Shown here piece by piece: positions 15,792 to 24,319 of a DNA stretch of 64,000 nucleotides. Numbering within the stretch: the stretch's first letter is position 1; each line of letters opens with the position of its first letter. The stretch is taken from positions 25,794-89,793 of the forward strand of contig JBBDYG010000092.1 of assembly GCA_040901765.1 (NCBI GenBank). The letters are read 5' to 3'. The DNA comes from JBBDYG01 sp040901765 (GTDB taxonomy: Bacteria > Planctomycetota > Planctomycetia > Pirellulales > Lacipirellulaceae). The position numbers were made by a program, and so were the translations under genes. The notes under the pieces were generated by a model. That model saw only the letters and a list, made by a program, of their open reading frames with translations. It was not told where the DNA came from and did not search any database.

Positions 15792-16925
15792 CTATTGTTC
15801 CGCCGAACCTACCGCCGCCGCGCGAAGGATTTCAAATCCCATGCGGTCGATCGAGCTGTCGCCGGCGAAGTCGTCGCCATAGTTGGTGATCAGCACGACG
15901 CCAAGCTGCTTCGATTTCACAGTACCCAGGAAGCTGTGGTATCCCCCCGTCCCGCCGTTGTGCCAGTGAATCGTGAGGCCGCTGGCTGGGTCGTTGAGGA
16001 TTTGCCAGCCTAATCCAGTATTTTCTGTCTTGGTGCGATAGTGAGACTCTTGTGACCGGTCGAGCGCCTTGCGCAGCGGGCCGTCTTTGCCATCGACGTT
16101 CGCTTCGGAAAACACGAGCAAGTCATGCACCGTAGAGCGGAGCGCGCCGGCCGGTGCCATTACGTCGAAGTTCCAGTTGGAAGCCACGGTGCCATTTGGC
16201 GCATGGCCGGCAACCAACCGCGCATTCTGAGCATCGGATAGTTGCGTCGTTGTGTCGGGCATTCCAAGTGGCTCGCAGATGGTACTGCGGACCAAACTAT
16301 CGAACGACTCCCCCTTCTTTTCCGCGAGAAGATATCCCAACAGGGCCACGCCGAGATTGGAATACGCCTGCTTCTCCCCTGGTGGATAGTTGGGCTTGAG
16401 GGTTCGCAAACACTCTTGGAGGTCGTCGGCTCCATACTTTGCATAAGGGTCGATCCAAGTGGCGATCAGATTGTTGGGCAACCGCGGCAGGCCCGAAGTA
16501 TGTGTTGCCAACTGCTTGAATGTGATCGCGCCGACTTCGGGGGAGACGGTGAAGTCTTTGGGCAAATGCTCGCTGATGGGGTCATCGAGCTTTAGCAGGC
16601 CGTCCTGTTCACACTGGGCGAGCAGAATCGAAGTAAAGACTTTGGTGATGGAGCCAATCTCGTATACGAGATTCTCATCAGGCGTTTTTGCATCGGGCGG
16701 CTGATCGGCGCCAAAACTTGCCACATAACGTTGGCCATCTTGGAACACGCCGATGGTGAGTCGGCAATGGTCGCGCTTTGCGACGTAGGGCTTGGCTAGC
16801 TCGGCGATGTGCGACTCTAAGTCGCTTTGAGTTGATGGCGTTTCAGCCACGCACTCGGAGGCGACGGCCGAAGCAACAATGAATGCGATAAATGCAATCA
16901 TCTGCAAAGGAATCTTACGAGGCAT
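15792..16925 (-). CDS. Exported serine hydrolase, class C beta-lactamase/AmpC-like fold
   Basis: 377 residues from the ATG at 16925, chosen because it begins a good signal peptide (MPRKIPLQMIAFIAFIVASA, cleavage near VAETP); the open frame extends 13 codons further. The active-site motifs of the serine beta-lactamase/DD-peptidase family are visible: S-x-x-K in GSITKVF, Y-x-N in YSNLGVALLG, and H-x-G in HNGGTGGYHSF. Members include AmpC, D-aminopeptidases and esterases. Without a cell-wall or resistance neighbour, the substrate is open: peptidoglycan peptides, esters or a D-peptide. It acts in the periplasm. Confidence 0.85.
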   Translation of the reverse strand: MPRKIPLQMIAFIAFIVASAVASECVAETPSTQSDLESHIAELAKPYVAKRDHCRLTIGVFQDGQRYVASFGADQPPDAKTPDENLVYEIGSITKVFTSILLAQCEQDGLLKLDDPISEHLPKDFTVSPEVGAITFKQLATHTSGLPRLPNNLIATWIDPYAKYGADDLQECLRTLKPNYPPGEKQAYSNLGVALLGYLLAEKKGESFDSLVRSTICEPLGMPDTTTQLSDAQNARLVAGHAPNGTVASNWNFDVMAPAGALRSTVHDLLVFSEANVDGKDGPLRKALDRSQESHYRTKTENTGLGWQILNDPASGLTIHWHNGGTGGYHSFLGTVKSKQLGVVLITNYGDDFAGDSSIDRMGFEILRAAAVGSAEQ

Positions 16926-17017
16926 CGGTTGTTCGCGGTTAAACGTTGGCTGTCGAACTCGCATGCCAGAGTTTACCTGCTGAACACGCCAAATGCACGG
17001 AGCCGGACACCAATTAT

Positions 17018-17857
17018 TTACGCTCGGGCGTTTAAGAGGCTCTCCAACGGCACCAGTGTATTCAGGCTGCCGGAGCGGAAACCTGCCAGATCGAGTGTCA
17101 CGAATTTAAAGCCCAACTGATGTAGGCGGGCCACGAGTGCTTCTCGTGTGGCATCGTCAGCAATCTTGGAAATGGCGGAGACTGGCACTTCGACGCGGGC
17201 CAGGTCGCCTTCGTGGTAACGGACACGCACTTCGCGCAAGCCAAGCGTTCGAAGATGTTGCTCGGCGGCGTCGATCATCCGTAGCCGCTCCGGCGTTACC
17301 TGCTGGCCGTACGCGATGCGGCTGGCGAGGCAGGGCGTGGCCGGTTTGTCCCAGACGGGCAACTGCCATTCGGCGGCCAAGTCGCGCACGTCTTGCTTGG
17401 TGAAACCACATTCGGCCAGCGGGCTACGAACCAGGTGCTCGCGGGCCGCCTGCATTCCAGGGCGATAGTCGCCGAGATCATCCATGTTCGCGCCGTTGAC
17501 GATCACCGCCAGCCCCAGTTCACCCGCGACCTGTTCCAAGTGCGTATAAAGCTCCGTCTTGCAGTGGTAACAGCGGGTCGGCGAATTCTCGACGTAACCG
17601 GGCCGAGCAAGCTCCTCGGTCGCACGCTCAAGGTGGCGAATGCCAATCAGCCGAGCGATTTCTCGGGCCTCGTCCAACTCGCCCGCGGCTAGCGCTTCGC
17701 CTACACCCGTCACGGCGACGGCTTTGTCGCCCAGCGCCATGTGGGCGGCTTTTGCTACGACCGCACTATCGACACCGCCAGAGAACGCCACTGCGCAACT
17801 GCCGTAGCCCGCAAGCTCAGATAGCAGTCGTTCGCGCTTGCTCGCAAGATAAATCAT
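17018..17857 (-). CDS. larE: LarE, ATP-dependent sacrificial sulfur transferase
   Basis: 279 residues. The PP-loop SGGVDSA (26-32) adenylates the substrate. Cys176 in KPATPCLASR (171-180) sits where the sulfur-donating cysteine of Lactobacillus LarE is found. Additional cysteines Cys96 and Cys99 in RCYHCK could matter, as some LarE proteins use a cluster of three cysteines instead of sacrificing one. LarE converts the pyridinium biscarboxylate precursor to the thiocarboxylated form during synthesis of the nickel-pincer nucleotide cofactor of lactate racemase. LarB and LarC are not in the window; a LarA-like enzyme is at its left edge. It follows the UVR-motif gene by 2 nt and is cotranscribed with it. 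Confidence 0.9.
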   Translation of the reverse strand: MIYLASKRERLLSELAGYGSCAVAFSGGVDSAVVAKAAHMALGDKAVAVTGVGEALAAGELDEAREIARLIGIRHLERATEELARPGYVENSPTRCYHCKTELYTHLEQVAGELGLAVIVNGANMDDLGDYRPGMQAAREHLVRSPLAECGFTKQDVRDLAAEWQLPVWDKPATPCLASRIAYGQQVTPERLRMIDAAEQHLRTLGLREVRVRYHEGDLARVEVPVSAISKIADDATREALVARLHQLGFKFVTLDLAGFRSGSLNTLVPLESLLNARA

Positions 17858-17859
17858 GT

Positions 17860-18660
17860 CTACAGCGCCGGTGGCGGCGGTTCTTCCAGCTTGCCAATTT
17901 CATCGCGCAGGCGGGCCGCCTCTTCATAACGTTCTTCGCCGACGGCCTCGGCCAACTCGTCGCGCAAACGAGTGATGGGATCGGCCAGGGCCTTTCGCTC
18001 TTCCTCGGTCGCGATGCCGGCGCGTTCGGCGATCTCGTGTCGCAACCGTTGCAAAAAAAGCAACTCACCAACTCGTTCCGCTTGTGCCTCTTGATTATAG
18101 TCCGACAGGAACCGCTCAATGCCGCGGATGCCGGCATCGACTGCCCCCATGGCAGCATTCCATTGCTCAAGTTGTATCAAGGGTGCCGCCACGGCGCGGG
18201 CGTGCATCATCGTCACATACGGCCGCCACTGGTCGAACTGTAATCGGTCGCGGTCCTGCCGGGCGTGCTCGCGAACAAATCGAAATAGCCGTAGATTTCG
18301 CTCCGTATCGCGGGCGCACAACTCGAACATCTCCAAATGCCAGAAGCTCAGGTAGCGATGGTAATACTGTACTCCTTCCCGCATCAACTCGACGCAGTCT
18401 TCTGGCTCCAACAGGTACGGCGCCGCGTCGGGATTTGCGTCGTCGTGCTTTAGCTGCTGGTGCTGATGGTAATCGAGCCAGGAAAAATGGCCGTGAATCC
18501 GCCGTCCGTCGGGTCGGCCATCCACGTTCATCTGGAGCAGCCCGAGGTCGAGCCGCAATTGAATCTTGGGCGTTCCATCGGCCCCGTCGACCAACCGCAC
18601 CGTCACGTCGTCCGGTCGAAAGGCCCAATCGTTCAGAATATCGCTAATGTCGTGTTTCAC
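17860..18660 (-). CDS. Conserved protein with C-terminal UVR (UvrB/UvrC interaction) motif
   Basis: 266 residues from a GTG at 18660; the frame stays open further upstream but that part is repeat DNA without coding character. The main body (about 1-210) is rich in Arg, Asp and Glu and contains DILNDWAFRPDDVTVRL and GHFSWLDYHQHQQLKHDD; I do not recognise a domain there. The C-terminus has PITRLRDELAEAVGEERYEE then AARLRDEIGKLE, a UVR motif as found in UvrB, UvrC and McsA. It probably interacts with a partner through that coiled pair. It overlaps no gene but is only 2 nt from larE, so they form an operon. Confidence 0.7.
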   Translation of the reverse strand: MKHDISDILNDWAFRPDDVTVRLVDGADGTPKIQLRLDLGLLQMNVDGRPDGRRIHGHFSWLDYHQHQQLKHDDANPDAAPYLLEPEDCVELMREGVQYYHRYLSFWHLEMFELCARDTERNLRLFRFVREHARQDRDRLQFDQWRPYVTMMHARAVAAPLIQLEQWNAAMGAVDAGIRGIERFLSDYNQEAQAERVGELLFLQRLRHEIAERAGIATEEERKALADPITRLRDELAEAVGEERYEEAARLRDEIGKLEEPPPPAL

Positions 18661-18666
18661 GGATGC

Positions 18667-18785
18667 GTAGGTCAGGCTTTCCTGCCTGACTAAAGGCTGG
18701 AAAACGAATGGAAAGTGAGACTGCTGCGCATGTCGGGCAGGAAAGCCCGACCTACCGAGTTGTCCGCTTGGATAGCCGGACCTAC
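18667..18785. repeat. Three GTAG-headed hairpin repeats
   Basis: GTAGGTCAGGC... at 18667-18690 (plus) and two copies on the minus strand at 18731-18755 and 18761-18785. Each starts with GTAGGTC and folds into a hairpin (for example GTCGGGC/GCCCGAC). They lie directly upstream of the UVR-motif gene, so they may be in its leader. Confidence 0.75.
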
Positions 18786-18919
18786 GGAATGGTACACGAC
18801 CGATGCCCGCAAGAGAACGCGGGCATTGTCGGGATGCCGCAAAAGCACCAGTCGGAACTGTCGGCACGAAGACGAGTGCTGGCGCAGATTCATTGACCTT
18901 GAATATCAATCGAACTTGC

Positions 18920-19007
18920 GGGTGGCACGCCCAGAGTCTTCGATGGGCGTGGCGAGGGCTGGTAGCGCGCTTTACCACGCCCTTCGCGGACTCAGGGCGT
19001 GCCACCC
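18920..19007. repeat. Inverted repeat, 13-bp arms GGGTGGCACGCCC
   Basis: Perfect arms at 18920-18932 and 18995-19007, just downstream of the DUF4912 gene on the minus strand (ends 19031). It could act as a terminator-like structure, but there is no T-run. Confidence 0.6.
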
Positions 19008-19030
19008 GTGTTTGTTCAGTTTCCTGAAGC

Positions 19031-20173
19031 TCAATAGCCGGCCGGATCACGGATGAGCGGATCAAGCACCTTGGTATTCCGCTCAACGCCCAGAATGATC
19101 GTCCTCTGCTCGACCCCGTCGGCCGAACTGGCAACGACTGGGATCACCTGGCGCCGATCGGGTAAGTGCATCCGGACGGCAAACGTGCCATCGGGCCGCA
19201 AGTTGACCGGCTCGCCTTTTACCGTGACATGCGCACTGGGCGCAGTGGCACCATAGACGACCAATTCTGCGTCCACGGCGAATCGTAGCTCGCCATCGGG
19301 CGATGACCCGGCGGCACCGCTGCCGAAGCGAGTTTGCGATGGCCGGCCCAGGCGGCGGTGAAGCCGCTCTTCCAAAAGTTCTTGTAACTCTAAACTCGTT
19401 CCGTGCGCCGAGTAACCGCCGCTCATGGCAAAGATGCGATCGACATTTTCCGCCACGTCGCGCCAGTTTGAGTCGACCGTCTCCGAGGAGCCTGACATCG
19501 GCGTGGTGACGGTATTACTGCGGGCCAGGCAATAGAAATCGCCGCGGGCCGCATAGCCGATTTCGAGCTTGTAGCTGGTCGGGGGATCCTTCACGTCCAC
19601 ATACCAGTTGTTGACTCCCCCGTGGATTTCGATTTCGCGCTCGAGTTTGCCGCTGCCGTCCTCCATTACCCGGCACAGGCGTAACACCGGCTGGGCCGCG
19701 TGCCACTTTTGGCCCAACGACGATTGAGCGCGAGCGATGCTATGGGCCGAAAGCTCCCAGTACGCATGCAGCCAGTAAGGATCGCGAACCATCACGACGA
19801 GCCGATCCACGCGAACCTGGTTTGCTGGGTTGGGGACGAGCGCCGTCGTGAGATTCTTGCGTGCGGCAAGCTTCATTTGAAGCTGCGAAAGGTGCTGCTG
19901 CGCTCGGCGGTGAGCGGGCGATACGCGGCTCATTTGCGGAGCGGTGCGGGCAGTTGGGCCGGGCGGACGGCGGTCTTGCCCGTTTTGCGGCACCTTGCGG
20001 CTGACAGCGCTGCTGGATTTGCTTGTTGGCTTTCGGGATCGCAAACGGCCAATCTTTACTAGGGCCGTTACCAACTCATCCTTGCGCATCGAGTGCCAAC
20101 CGGCGACCCCCTCACATTTGGCAAGCTGGGCGAGATCCTTGCAGGTGTAGCTGCGGAGGGTTGATGCGGTCAT
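19031..20173 (-). CDS. DUF4912 protein with N-terminal Rho-N/SAP-like domain
   Basis: 380 residues; a GGAG about 10 nt upstream supports the ATG at 20173. Residues 1-45 (TLRSYTCKDLAQLAKCEGV, MRKDELVTALVK) form a Rho-N/SAP-like helical nucleic-acid-binding module. A basic, Pro/Ser-rich linker follows. The DUF4912 domain is at about 125-240, with VMVRDPYWLHAYWELS as its signature and a later GDFYCLARSN. The C-terminal part (about 285-370) includes a beta-rich segment GATAPSAHVTVKGEPVNLRP resembling a bacterial Ig-like domain. Function is unknown; the SAP-like module suggests nucleic-acid contact, which fits a cytoplasmic protein without signal peptide. Confidence 0.8.
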   Translation of the reverse strand: MTASTLRSYTCKDLAQLAKCEGVAGWHSMRKDELVTALVKIGRLRSRKPTSKSSSAVSRKVPQNGQDRRPPGPTARTAPQMSRVSPAHRRAQQHLSQLQMKLAARKNLTTALVPNPANQVRVDRLVVMVRDPYWLHAYWELSAHSIARAQSSLGQKWHAAQPVLRLCRVMEDGSGKLEREIEIHGGVNNWYVDVKDPPTSYKLEIGYAARGDFYCLARSNTVTTPMSGSSETVDSNWRDVAENVDRIFAMSGGYSAHGTSLELQELLEERLHRRLGRPSQTRFGSGAAGSSPDGELRFAVDAELVVYGATAPSAHVTVKGEPVNLRPDGTFAVRMHLPDRRQVIPVVASSADGVEQRTIILGVERNTKVLDPLIRDPAGY

Positions 20174-20623
20174 CGGGCGTTTTTCTCCACCGACCGTTCA
20201 GGCCGGCTATCGAAAAAGATCGTGTATTTGGTTGCGGCCTCCCTGTCCGCTAGGACCAGAGCGATCCGTGTGGGGTAAGTTGCAGGATTCTGGGCGACAC
20301 GGCTCCCGCCGCCCCGCGCACGACCGCACCTTCCGTCCTTTGATTCTAATCGGCGCAGGCCGTAATTGCAAGAATCTTGTGATAATCCGTACACGACCAA
20401 ACATGTCCTAAGCAATTGAGGCAAAAGAAGTTACATCCGGTAGGGGAATGTCTCGCCGCAATACCTGCGGCCTGCCGTGGCACGCGAACTGCTAGGGCAT
20501 CGCCGGGAAGACCGCAAAGCGACTCGCGGCAGTTGGCTTCGTGAACCACAAACTATTTCAGGGTAAGGATTTGCGTCGCGAAAAAAACTTTGTGAAAAAA
20601 AGCACGAATTGCCGTTTGGCCCG
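20174..20623. other. Non-coding gap upstream of the atp operon
   Basis: About 450 bp with no convincing gene on either strand and no strong repeat. It separates the divergent DUF4912 gene from the ATP synthase promoter. Open frames here lack family features. Confidence 0.5.
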
Positions 20624-20652
20624 TTGACACGCTACTGCGGACCGCGCAAAAT
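20624..20652 (+). promoter_or_regulatory. Candidate sigma-70 promoter of the atp operon
   Basis: TTGACA (20624-20629), a 17-bp spacer and CAAAAT (20647-20652) match a housekeeping promoter; the -10 box agrees at four of six positions. It would give a leader of about 110 nt before the first atp gene. Confidence 0.5.
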
Positions 20653-20770
20653 GCCCATCTCCAAAGAGCCGTTTCTGGTGGGTAGGAATCGTGGCAAACC
20701 GCTGCGACCTTTCCACAAGTTGCGGTTCTGTAAGAACTTGCGGCAAACGAAAGTGGGCAGGGGTTGCCGA

Positions 20771-21025
20771 ATGGTTTCTCCAGATCCCGATTCCCGCTCG
20801 ATCGTTGCCAAGGCCTACGGCTGGGCCGCCCGAATCATGACCGTGGCCCTGGAGATGGTCATTCCGGGCGTCCTTGGCGTTTGGATTGATCAGCGACTCG
20901 GCACCGTCGCCCTGTTTACCGTGATTGGGTTCGGACTGGGACTAACGTTGGGCATGTGGCACTTGCTGCGAATGACTGCCCGCAAGGACGTTTCCTCGAA
21001 CATTGCTTCAAAAAAACGAAAGTAA
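20771..21025 (+). CDS. atpZ: AtpZ/AtpI-like small membrane subunit of F1Fo ATP synthase
   Basis: 84 residues from the ATG at 20771; the open frame upstream is not coding. Two transmembrane helices (about 22-42 and 48-66) carry PGVLGVWIDQRLGT and GFGLGLTLGMWHLLRM, matching the AtpZ/AtpI family (PF09527). In other bacteria such proteins help Mg2+/Ca2+ handling or c-ring assembly. It is the first gene of the atp operon, followed after 52 nt by a second small membrane protein and then atpB. Confidence 0.8.
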   Translation: MVSPDPDSRSIVAKAYGWAARIMTVALEMVIPGVLGVWIDQRLGTVALFTVIGFGLGLTLGMWHLLRMTARKDVSSNIASKKRK

Positions 21026-21077
21026 ATCGGCAGGGGTCCAAGGGTCGCACACGGATGACGGCTGGATCGCGATTGTT

Positions 21078-21491
21078 ATGAATTCGATTGTAACCCGGCC
21101 CATCGCCTTCCCACTCCTGGTGACGCTAGGCCTGATGGTTTTTCTATTGCCGCTGGCAACGTTCCATCTGGGCGAGATGGGCCTGTGGATCGTTGCTGCC
21201 GCCGGTATGGTCGTCATGGCCGTGGTCCTGATTACAACGCTCGTCCAGCGCTGCTTACCCGATTTGGGTGCCGATCCGCTGAAGCAACTCGCGCTGGTCG
21301 GCGGACTGCGGATGGGCCTGTCGCTGGCGGCCGTGCTGGCCGTGTGCGTTGCGGGCCGCAGTTTCTCGCAGCCTGCAGTGCTGCTGTACGCCGTCCCGTT
21401 TTACCTTGGTCTGCTTGTGGCGGAGACTATCGTGATGGTCAGCCAGATTCGCACGACATTTCGCGGGGCAACACCCCTCGCTCACCGATAA
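21078..21491 (+). CDS. Small membrane protein in the position of ATP synthase subunit I
   Basis: 137 residues from the ATG at 21078. A TTG at 21003 would overlap atpZ and is less convincing. Four hydrophobic helices at about 10-28, 32-52, 68-90 and 97-117. It lies between atpZ and atpB, where atpI or atpR genes are usually found, and is the likely counterpart. The sequence itself is too diverged for me to name the family. A role in assembling the c-ring or membrane sector is inferred from its place only. Confidence 0.6.
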   Translation: MNSIVTRPIAFPLLVTLGLMVFLLPLATFHLGEMGLWIVAAAGMVVMAVVLITTLVQRCLPDLGADPLKQLALVGGLRMGLSLAAVLAVCVAGRSFSQPAVLLYAVPFYLGLLVAETIVMVSQIRTTFRGATPLAHR

Positions 21492-21506
21492 GAATATCGT
21501 TCGCCG

Positions 21507-22460
21507 ATGGCCAGCAAAGCTTTAGCTCCAGACGTTCTGTTTGAGCACGTTCAGGATGCGCCGTACTTTCATTTGCCGCGGTGGTTCGCGCCGGAACATG
21601 ATGGCCACTTGATGCTGCCGCAGCCCCTGGCGAAGTTTAAGCTGGATGCCGCGGGGCATGTCGTTACGGATCATCACGGTATGCCAACCTATGAGCCTTT
21701 ATGGGCTCCAAACACCGGGATGGAGTTTCTCGATAGCGTCATTGAGCCACTTGAGCTGATGCTGACCAAGTTCATGGTGCTTGAACTAGTGGCAGCGATT
21801 GGAATGGTGGTGGTATTTGGCCTACTCGCCTTAAAGTTAAAAGGGGGCGCCGCGCCGCGCGGCATCTTACCGAATTTGGTCGAGACGATGCTGCTCTTTA
21901 TTCGCGACAAAGTAGCGCGCCCTGCGATCGGTCACGACGCCGACAAATTTCTGCCGTTTTTGTGGACGATGTTCTTCTTCGTTTTGTCATGCAATCTGCT
22001 GGGAATGATTCCGTGGCTCGGCTCCCCTACCGGTGCCCTAGCCACGACTGGCGCGCTGGCGTTTCTTACATTTGCAATAGTAGTAAGTTCCGGAATCTCG
22101 CAGTTTGGGGTCGTAGGTTTCCTTAAGGCCCAAGTACCTCACATGGATTTGCCAAAGCCAATCGCTGTTTTCTTGTTGCCGATGGTTTTTTTGATCGAGA
22201 TATTCGGACTGTTCGTCAAACATTTCGTCCTTGCCGTGCGGTTGTTGGCCAACATGATGGCGGGTCATGTCGTGTTGGCAGTGATTGTCGGATTTATCGG
22301 CGCGACTGCCGGAATGCTCATCTGGTACGCGGTAACCCCCGCGAGCATTATGGGTGCCGTGCTGCTGAGCATGTTGGAACTGTTCGTAGCGTTTTTGCAA
22401 GCTTACATATTCACGTTTCTTTCCGCGCTGTTCATTGGCGCTGCCGTCCATTCGCATTGA
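21507..22460 (+). CDS. atpB: ATP synthase Fo subunit a
   Basis: 317 residues. The C-terminal proton-channel helices are clear: FVKHFVLAVRLLANMMAGHV contains the essential Arg of RLLANM-x-GH, and the last helix has LLSMLELFVAFLQAYIFTFL. A long N-terminal part faces the periplasm and includes HLPRWF-like and GMEFLDSV segments before the first helix. It forms the half-channels that bring protons to the c-ring. It follows the subunit-I-like gene by 15 nt. Confidence 0.95.
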   Translation: MASKALAPDVLFEHVQDAPYFHLPRWFAPEHDGHLMLPQPLAKFKLDAAGHVVTDHHGMPTYEPLWAPNTGMEFLDSVIEPLELMLTKFMVLELVAAIGMVVVFGLLALKLKGGAAPRGILPNLVETMLLFIRDKVARPAIGHDADKFLPFLWTMFFFVLSCNLLGMIPWLGSPTGALATTGALAFLTFAIVVSSGISQFGVVGFLKAQVPHMDLPKPIAVFLLPMVFLIEIFGLFVKHFVLAVRLLANMMAGHVVLAVIVGFIGATAGMLIWYAVTPASIMGAVLLSMLELFVAFLQAYIFTFLSALFIGAAVHSH

Positions 22461-22518
22461 TTGTGTGCAAAACGGACCTCGCAAAGAACAGCAGCATGTA
22501 CAAACAAGGAGATTCACT

Positions 22519-22863
22519 GTGACGAATTTGTTGCGAATAGCATCGCTGACCTTGGCCGTAACGCTTATGGCGTCCATGGCATTGGCCCAAGAAACCCCGG
22601 CAGACGCCCCACCACCCGGCGAGACTGAAGCGGTAACTGAGCCAGGATTCAGCATGGATCTTGGCGTTTCCCTGGGTGTCGGTCTCGTGATCATCGGCGC
22701 CGGTCTAGGAATTGGCCGCATCGGCGGTCAGGCAGTCGAAGGAATGTCGCGTCAGCCGGAAGCCGCCGGAAGCATACAAACCGGTATGGTCATTGCGGCT
22801 GCCCTCATTGAAGGCGCCACCTTTTTCGCCTTGATCGTCTGCTTCCTGGCATTGATTTTGTAA
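22519..22863 (+). CDS. atpE: ATP synthase Fo subunit c with a signal-peptide-like leader
   Basis: 114 residues from GTG 22519, chosen because AAGGAG sits 7 nt upstream. The usual c subunit is about 75-90 residues. Here the first 23 residues look like a signal peptide (ending SMALAQE), followed by an acidic Pro-rich stretch. The hairpin is then at about 46-114: GLGIGRIGGQAVEGMSRQPE in helix one and loop, and AALIEGATFFALI in helix two, with Glu98 as the ion-binding carboxylate. Gly rather than Ser after the Glu favours protons over sodium. The leader may direct insertion and be removed. Confidence 0.92.
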   Translation: MTNLLRIASLTLAVTLMASMALAQETPADAPPPGETEAVTEPGFSMDLGVSLGVGLVIIGAGLGIGRIGGQAVEGMSRQPEAAGSIQTGMVIAAALIEGATFFALIVCFLALIL

Positions 22864-22890
22864 TTGATACTTAAGGGAAAGGTGGAAGCG

Positions 22891-23541
22891 ATGGCTTTGC
22901 GTCTACCAGTGGTGCTCGCTGTTTCGGCGTGGCTGATTGTCTCCGTTGGGAGTTTAGTAGTCGTTGAAGACGCTGCTGCCGCGCCGGCTGTCGCTGAAGG
23001 TGCCCACGGCGAGGTGTCGCATGCTGGTCCGCCTCCAAACCCCCTCAGGTTTGACAGCGATTTGGCGATTTGGACGGTAGTCGTATTCTTATTGCTGCTG
23101 GCAGTCCTTCGCTGGGTCGCTTGGGGGCCGATCACTGAGGCCCTTGCTGCCCGTGAGAACTCCATCACCGGCGAAATCGCGGCGGCGAATCTCAAACACG
23201 AGGATGCCAAACGGCTGCTGGCGGCGCACGAGGCGAAGCTGGCAACCGCGGCCGATGAAATTCGCGAACTTTTGGAGGAAGCACGCCGCGACGCCGAGCA
23301 CACGAAGCAGGAGATTTTGACCGAAGCCAAGAGTGCGGCCCTGGCCGAACGGCAGCGAGCCGTGCGGGAAGTGGAACTTGCCCGCGACGCGGCGCTGAAG
23401 CAGCTTGCGGAAACGAGTGCCAACGCGGCAATCAAGCTCGCGAGCAGTGCAGTTCGGCAGAACCTTACCGCCGAGCAGCAAAGCCGGATCGTCCGCGAAT
23501 CGTTGAGCATGATCGGCAGCGGCCCCGCCAGCCAGAACTAA
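22891..23541 (+). CDS. atpF: ATP synthase Fo subunit b
   Basis: 216 residues from ATG 22891; an upstream TTG at 22864 directly abuts atpE and is less likely. It begins with a signal-like hydrophobic segment (about 5-25) and a His/Pro-containing linker. The membrane anchor follows at about 60-80 (LAIWTVVVFLLLLAVLRWVA). The long Ala/Glu/Arg coiled coil (about 85-205) is the peripheral stalk that dimerises and reaches delta. The extra N-terminal hydrophobic segment is like that in the neighbouring c subunit. It is the only b gene in the operon; no b' copy is present. Confidence 0.92.
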   Translation: MALRLPVVLAVSAWLIVSVGSLVVVEDAAAAPAVAEGAHGEVSHAGPPPNPLRFDSDLAIWTVVVFLLLLAVLRWVAWGPITEALAARENSITGEIAAANLKHEDAKRLLAAHEAKLATAADEIRELLEEARRDAEHTKQEILTEAKSAALAERQRAVREVELARDAALKQLAETSANAAIKLASSAVRQNLTAEQQSRIVRESLSMIGSGPASQN

Positions 23542-23560
23542 TACGACCCAATTACAACGT

Positions 23561-24214
23561 ATGCCGATTGAACTTGCCACCGCACCGCTCCATCCCACGG
23601 TCCTCGACGTGACCGAGGAACAAATTGCGCGCGTGTATGCAAAGGGATTTCTCGGGGCGGTCGCGAAGTTGGGGAATGTTGAGGAACTGATCGAGCAGCT
23701 CGAGTCGATCGTCACGCAGGTGCTCGACCGGCACCCGCGATTCGAACGCGCGCTCACGCCGGCGTTCATGTCGCCCGAGGAGCGAGCCTCGCTACTCGAT
23801 CGCGTGTTCGGATCGCGCGTGGCCAAGCCGGTGCTGAACATGCTCAAAGTTTTGTCGGCGCACGGCCGGCTGGCGTCGCTGCGAAGCGTAGTCCGGCAAA
23901 CACGCTTGTTGTATAGCAAGATGACCAACCGCGTGGATGTCGATGTCCGCACAGCGATGCCGCTGGCCGACGACGTGTACAACGCGCTGCATGACACCTT
24001 GCGCGGAAAACTAGGCATCCAGCCGATCATGCATGTCGCGGTCGATCCCGAGGTGCTCGGCGGGGTGGTGATCAAGGTCGGCGACACCGTGTACGACGGT
24101 TCGGTCCGCACTATGTTCGAGAAGGCCCGTCGCGGGATGGTCGACCGAGCGGTCCAAACTATCGAGATGAGACCTCATGTATTTGTGCATGAGGCAGGAG
24201 TGAGTGGTGAGTAG
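23561..24214 (+). CDS. atpH: ATP synthase F1 subunit delta
   Basis: 217 residues. An N-terminal helical bundle (YAKGFLGAVAKLG, about 28-40) is followed by the C-terminal part GVVIKVGDTVYDGSVRTMFEK, the most conserved piece of delta/OSCP. It joins the b-stalk to the top of F1. The last codons (GVSGE) and the TAG stop lie inside an iterated GTGAGTRG repeat that continues into the intergenic space, so the natural C-terminus may have been replaced by repeat sequence. Confidence 0.92.
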   Translation: MPIELATAPLHPTVLDVTEEQIARVYAKGFLGAVAKLGNVEELIEQLESIVTQVLDRHPRFERALTPAFMSPEERASLLDRVFGSRVAKPVLNMLKVLSAHGRLASLRSVVRQTRLLYSKMTNRVDVDVRTAMPLADDVYNALHDTLRGKLGIQPIMHVAVDPEVLGGVVIKVGDTVYDGSVRTMFEKARRGMVDRAVQTIEMRPHVFVHEAGVSGE

Positions 24215-24276
24215 GTGAGTGGTGAGTAAGTCGAGGCTTGTTACCTGCTCACTTACTCACTTCTCACCTACTCACC
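24198..24276. repeat. Iterated GTGAGT word with matching inverted copy
   Basis: GGTGAGTAGGTGAGTGGTGA at the left (24206-24231) pairs at 24 of 26 positions with 24251-24276. It supplies the stop codon of atpH (24212-24214) and fills the gap before atpA. Confidence 0.75.
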
Positions 24277-24319
24277 AACGACAGATCGAAACAACTGCAA
24301 TCCAACCAACCGTCATTCC

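Noticed and set aside
18661..19134. N-terminal extension of the UVR-motif protein
   Set aside because: The sequence consists of hairpin repeats; GTG 18660 begins the part with normal coding character.
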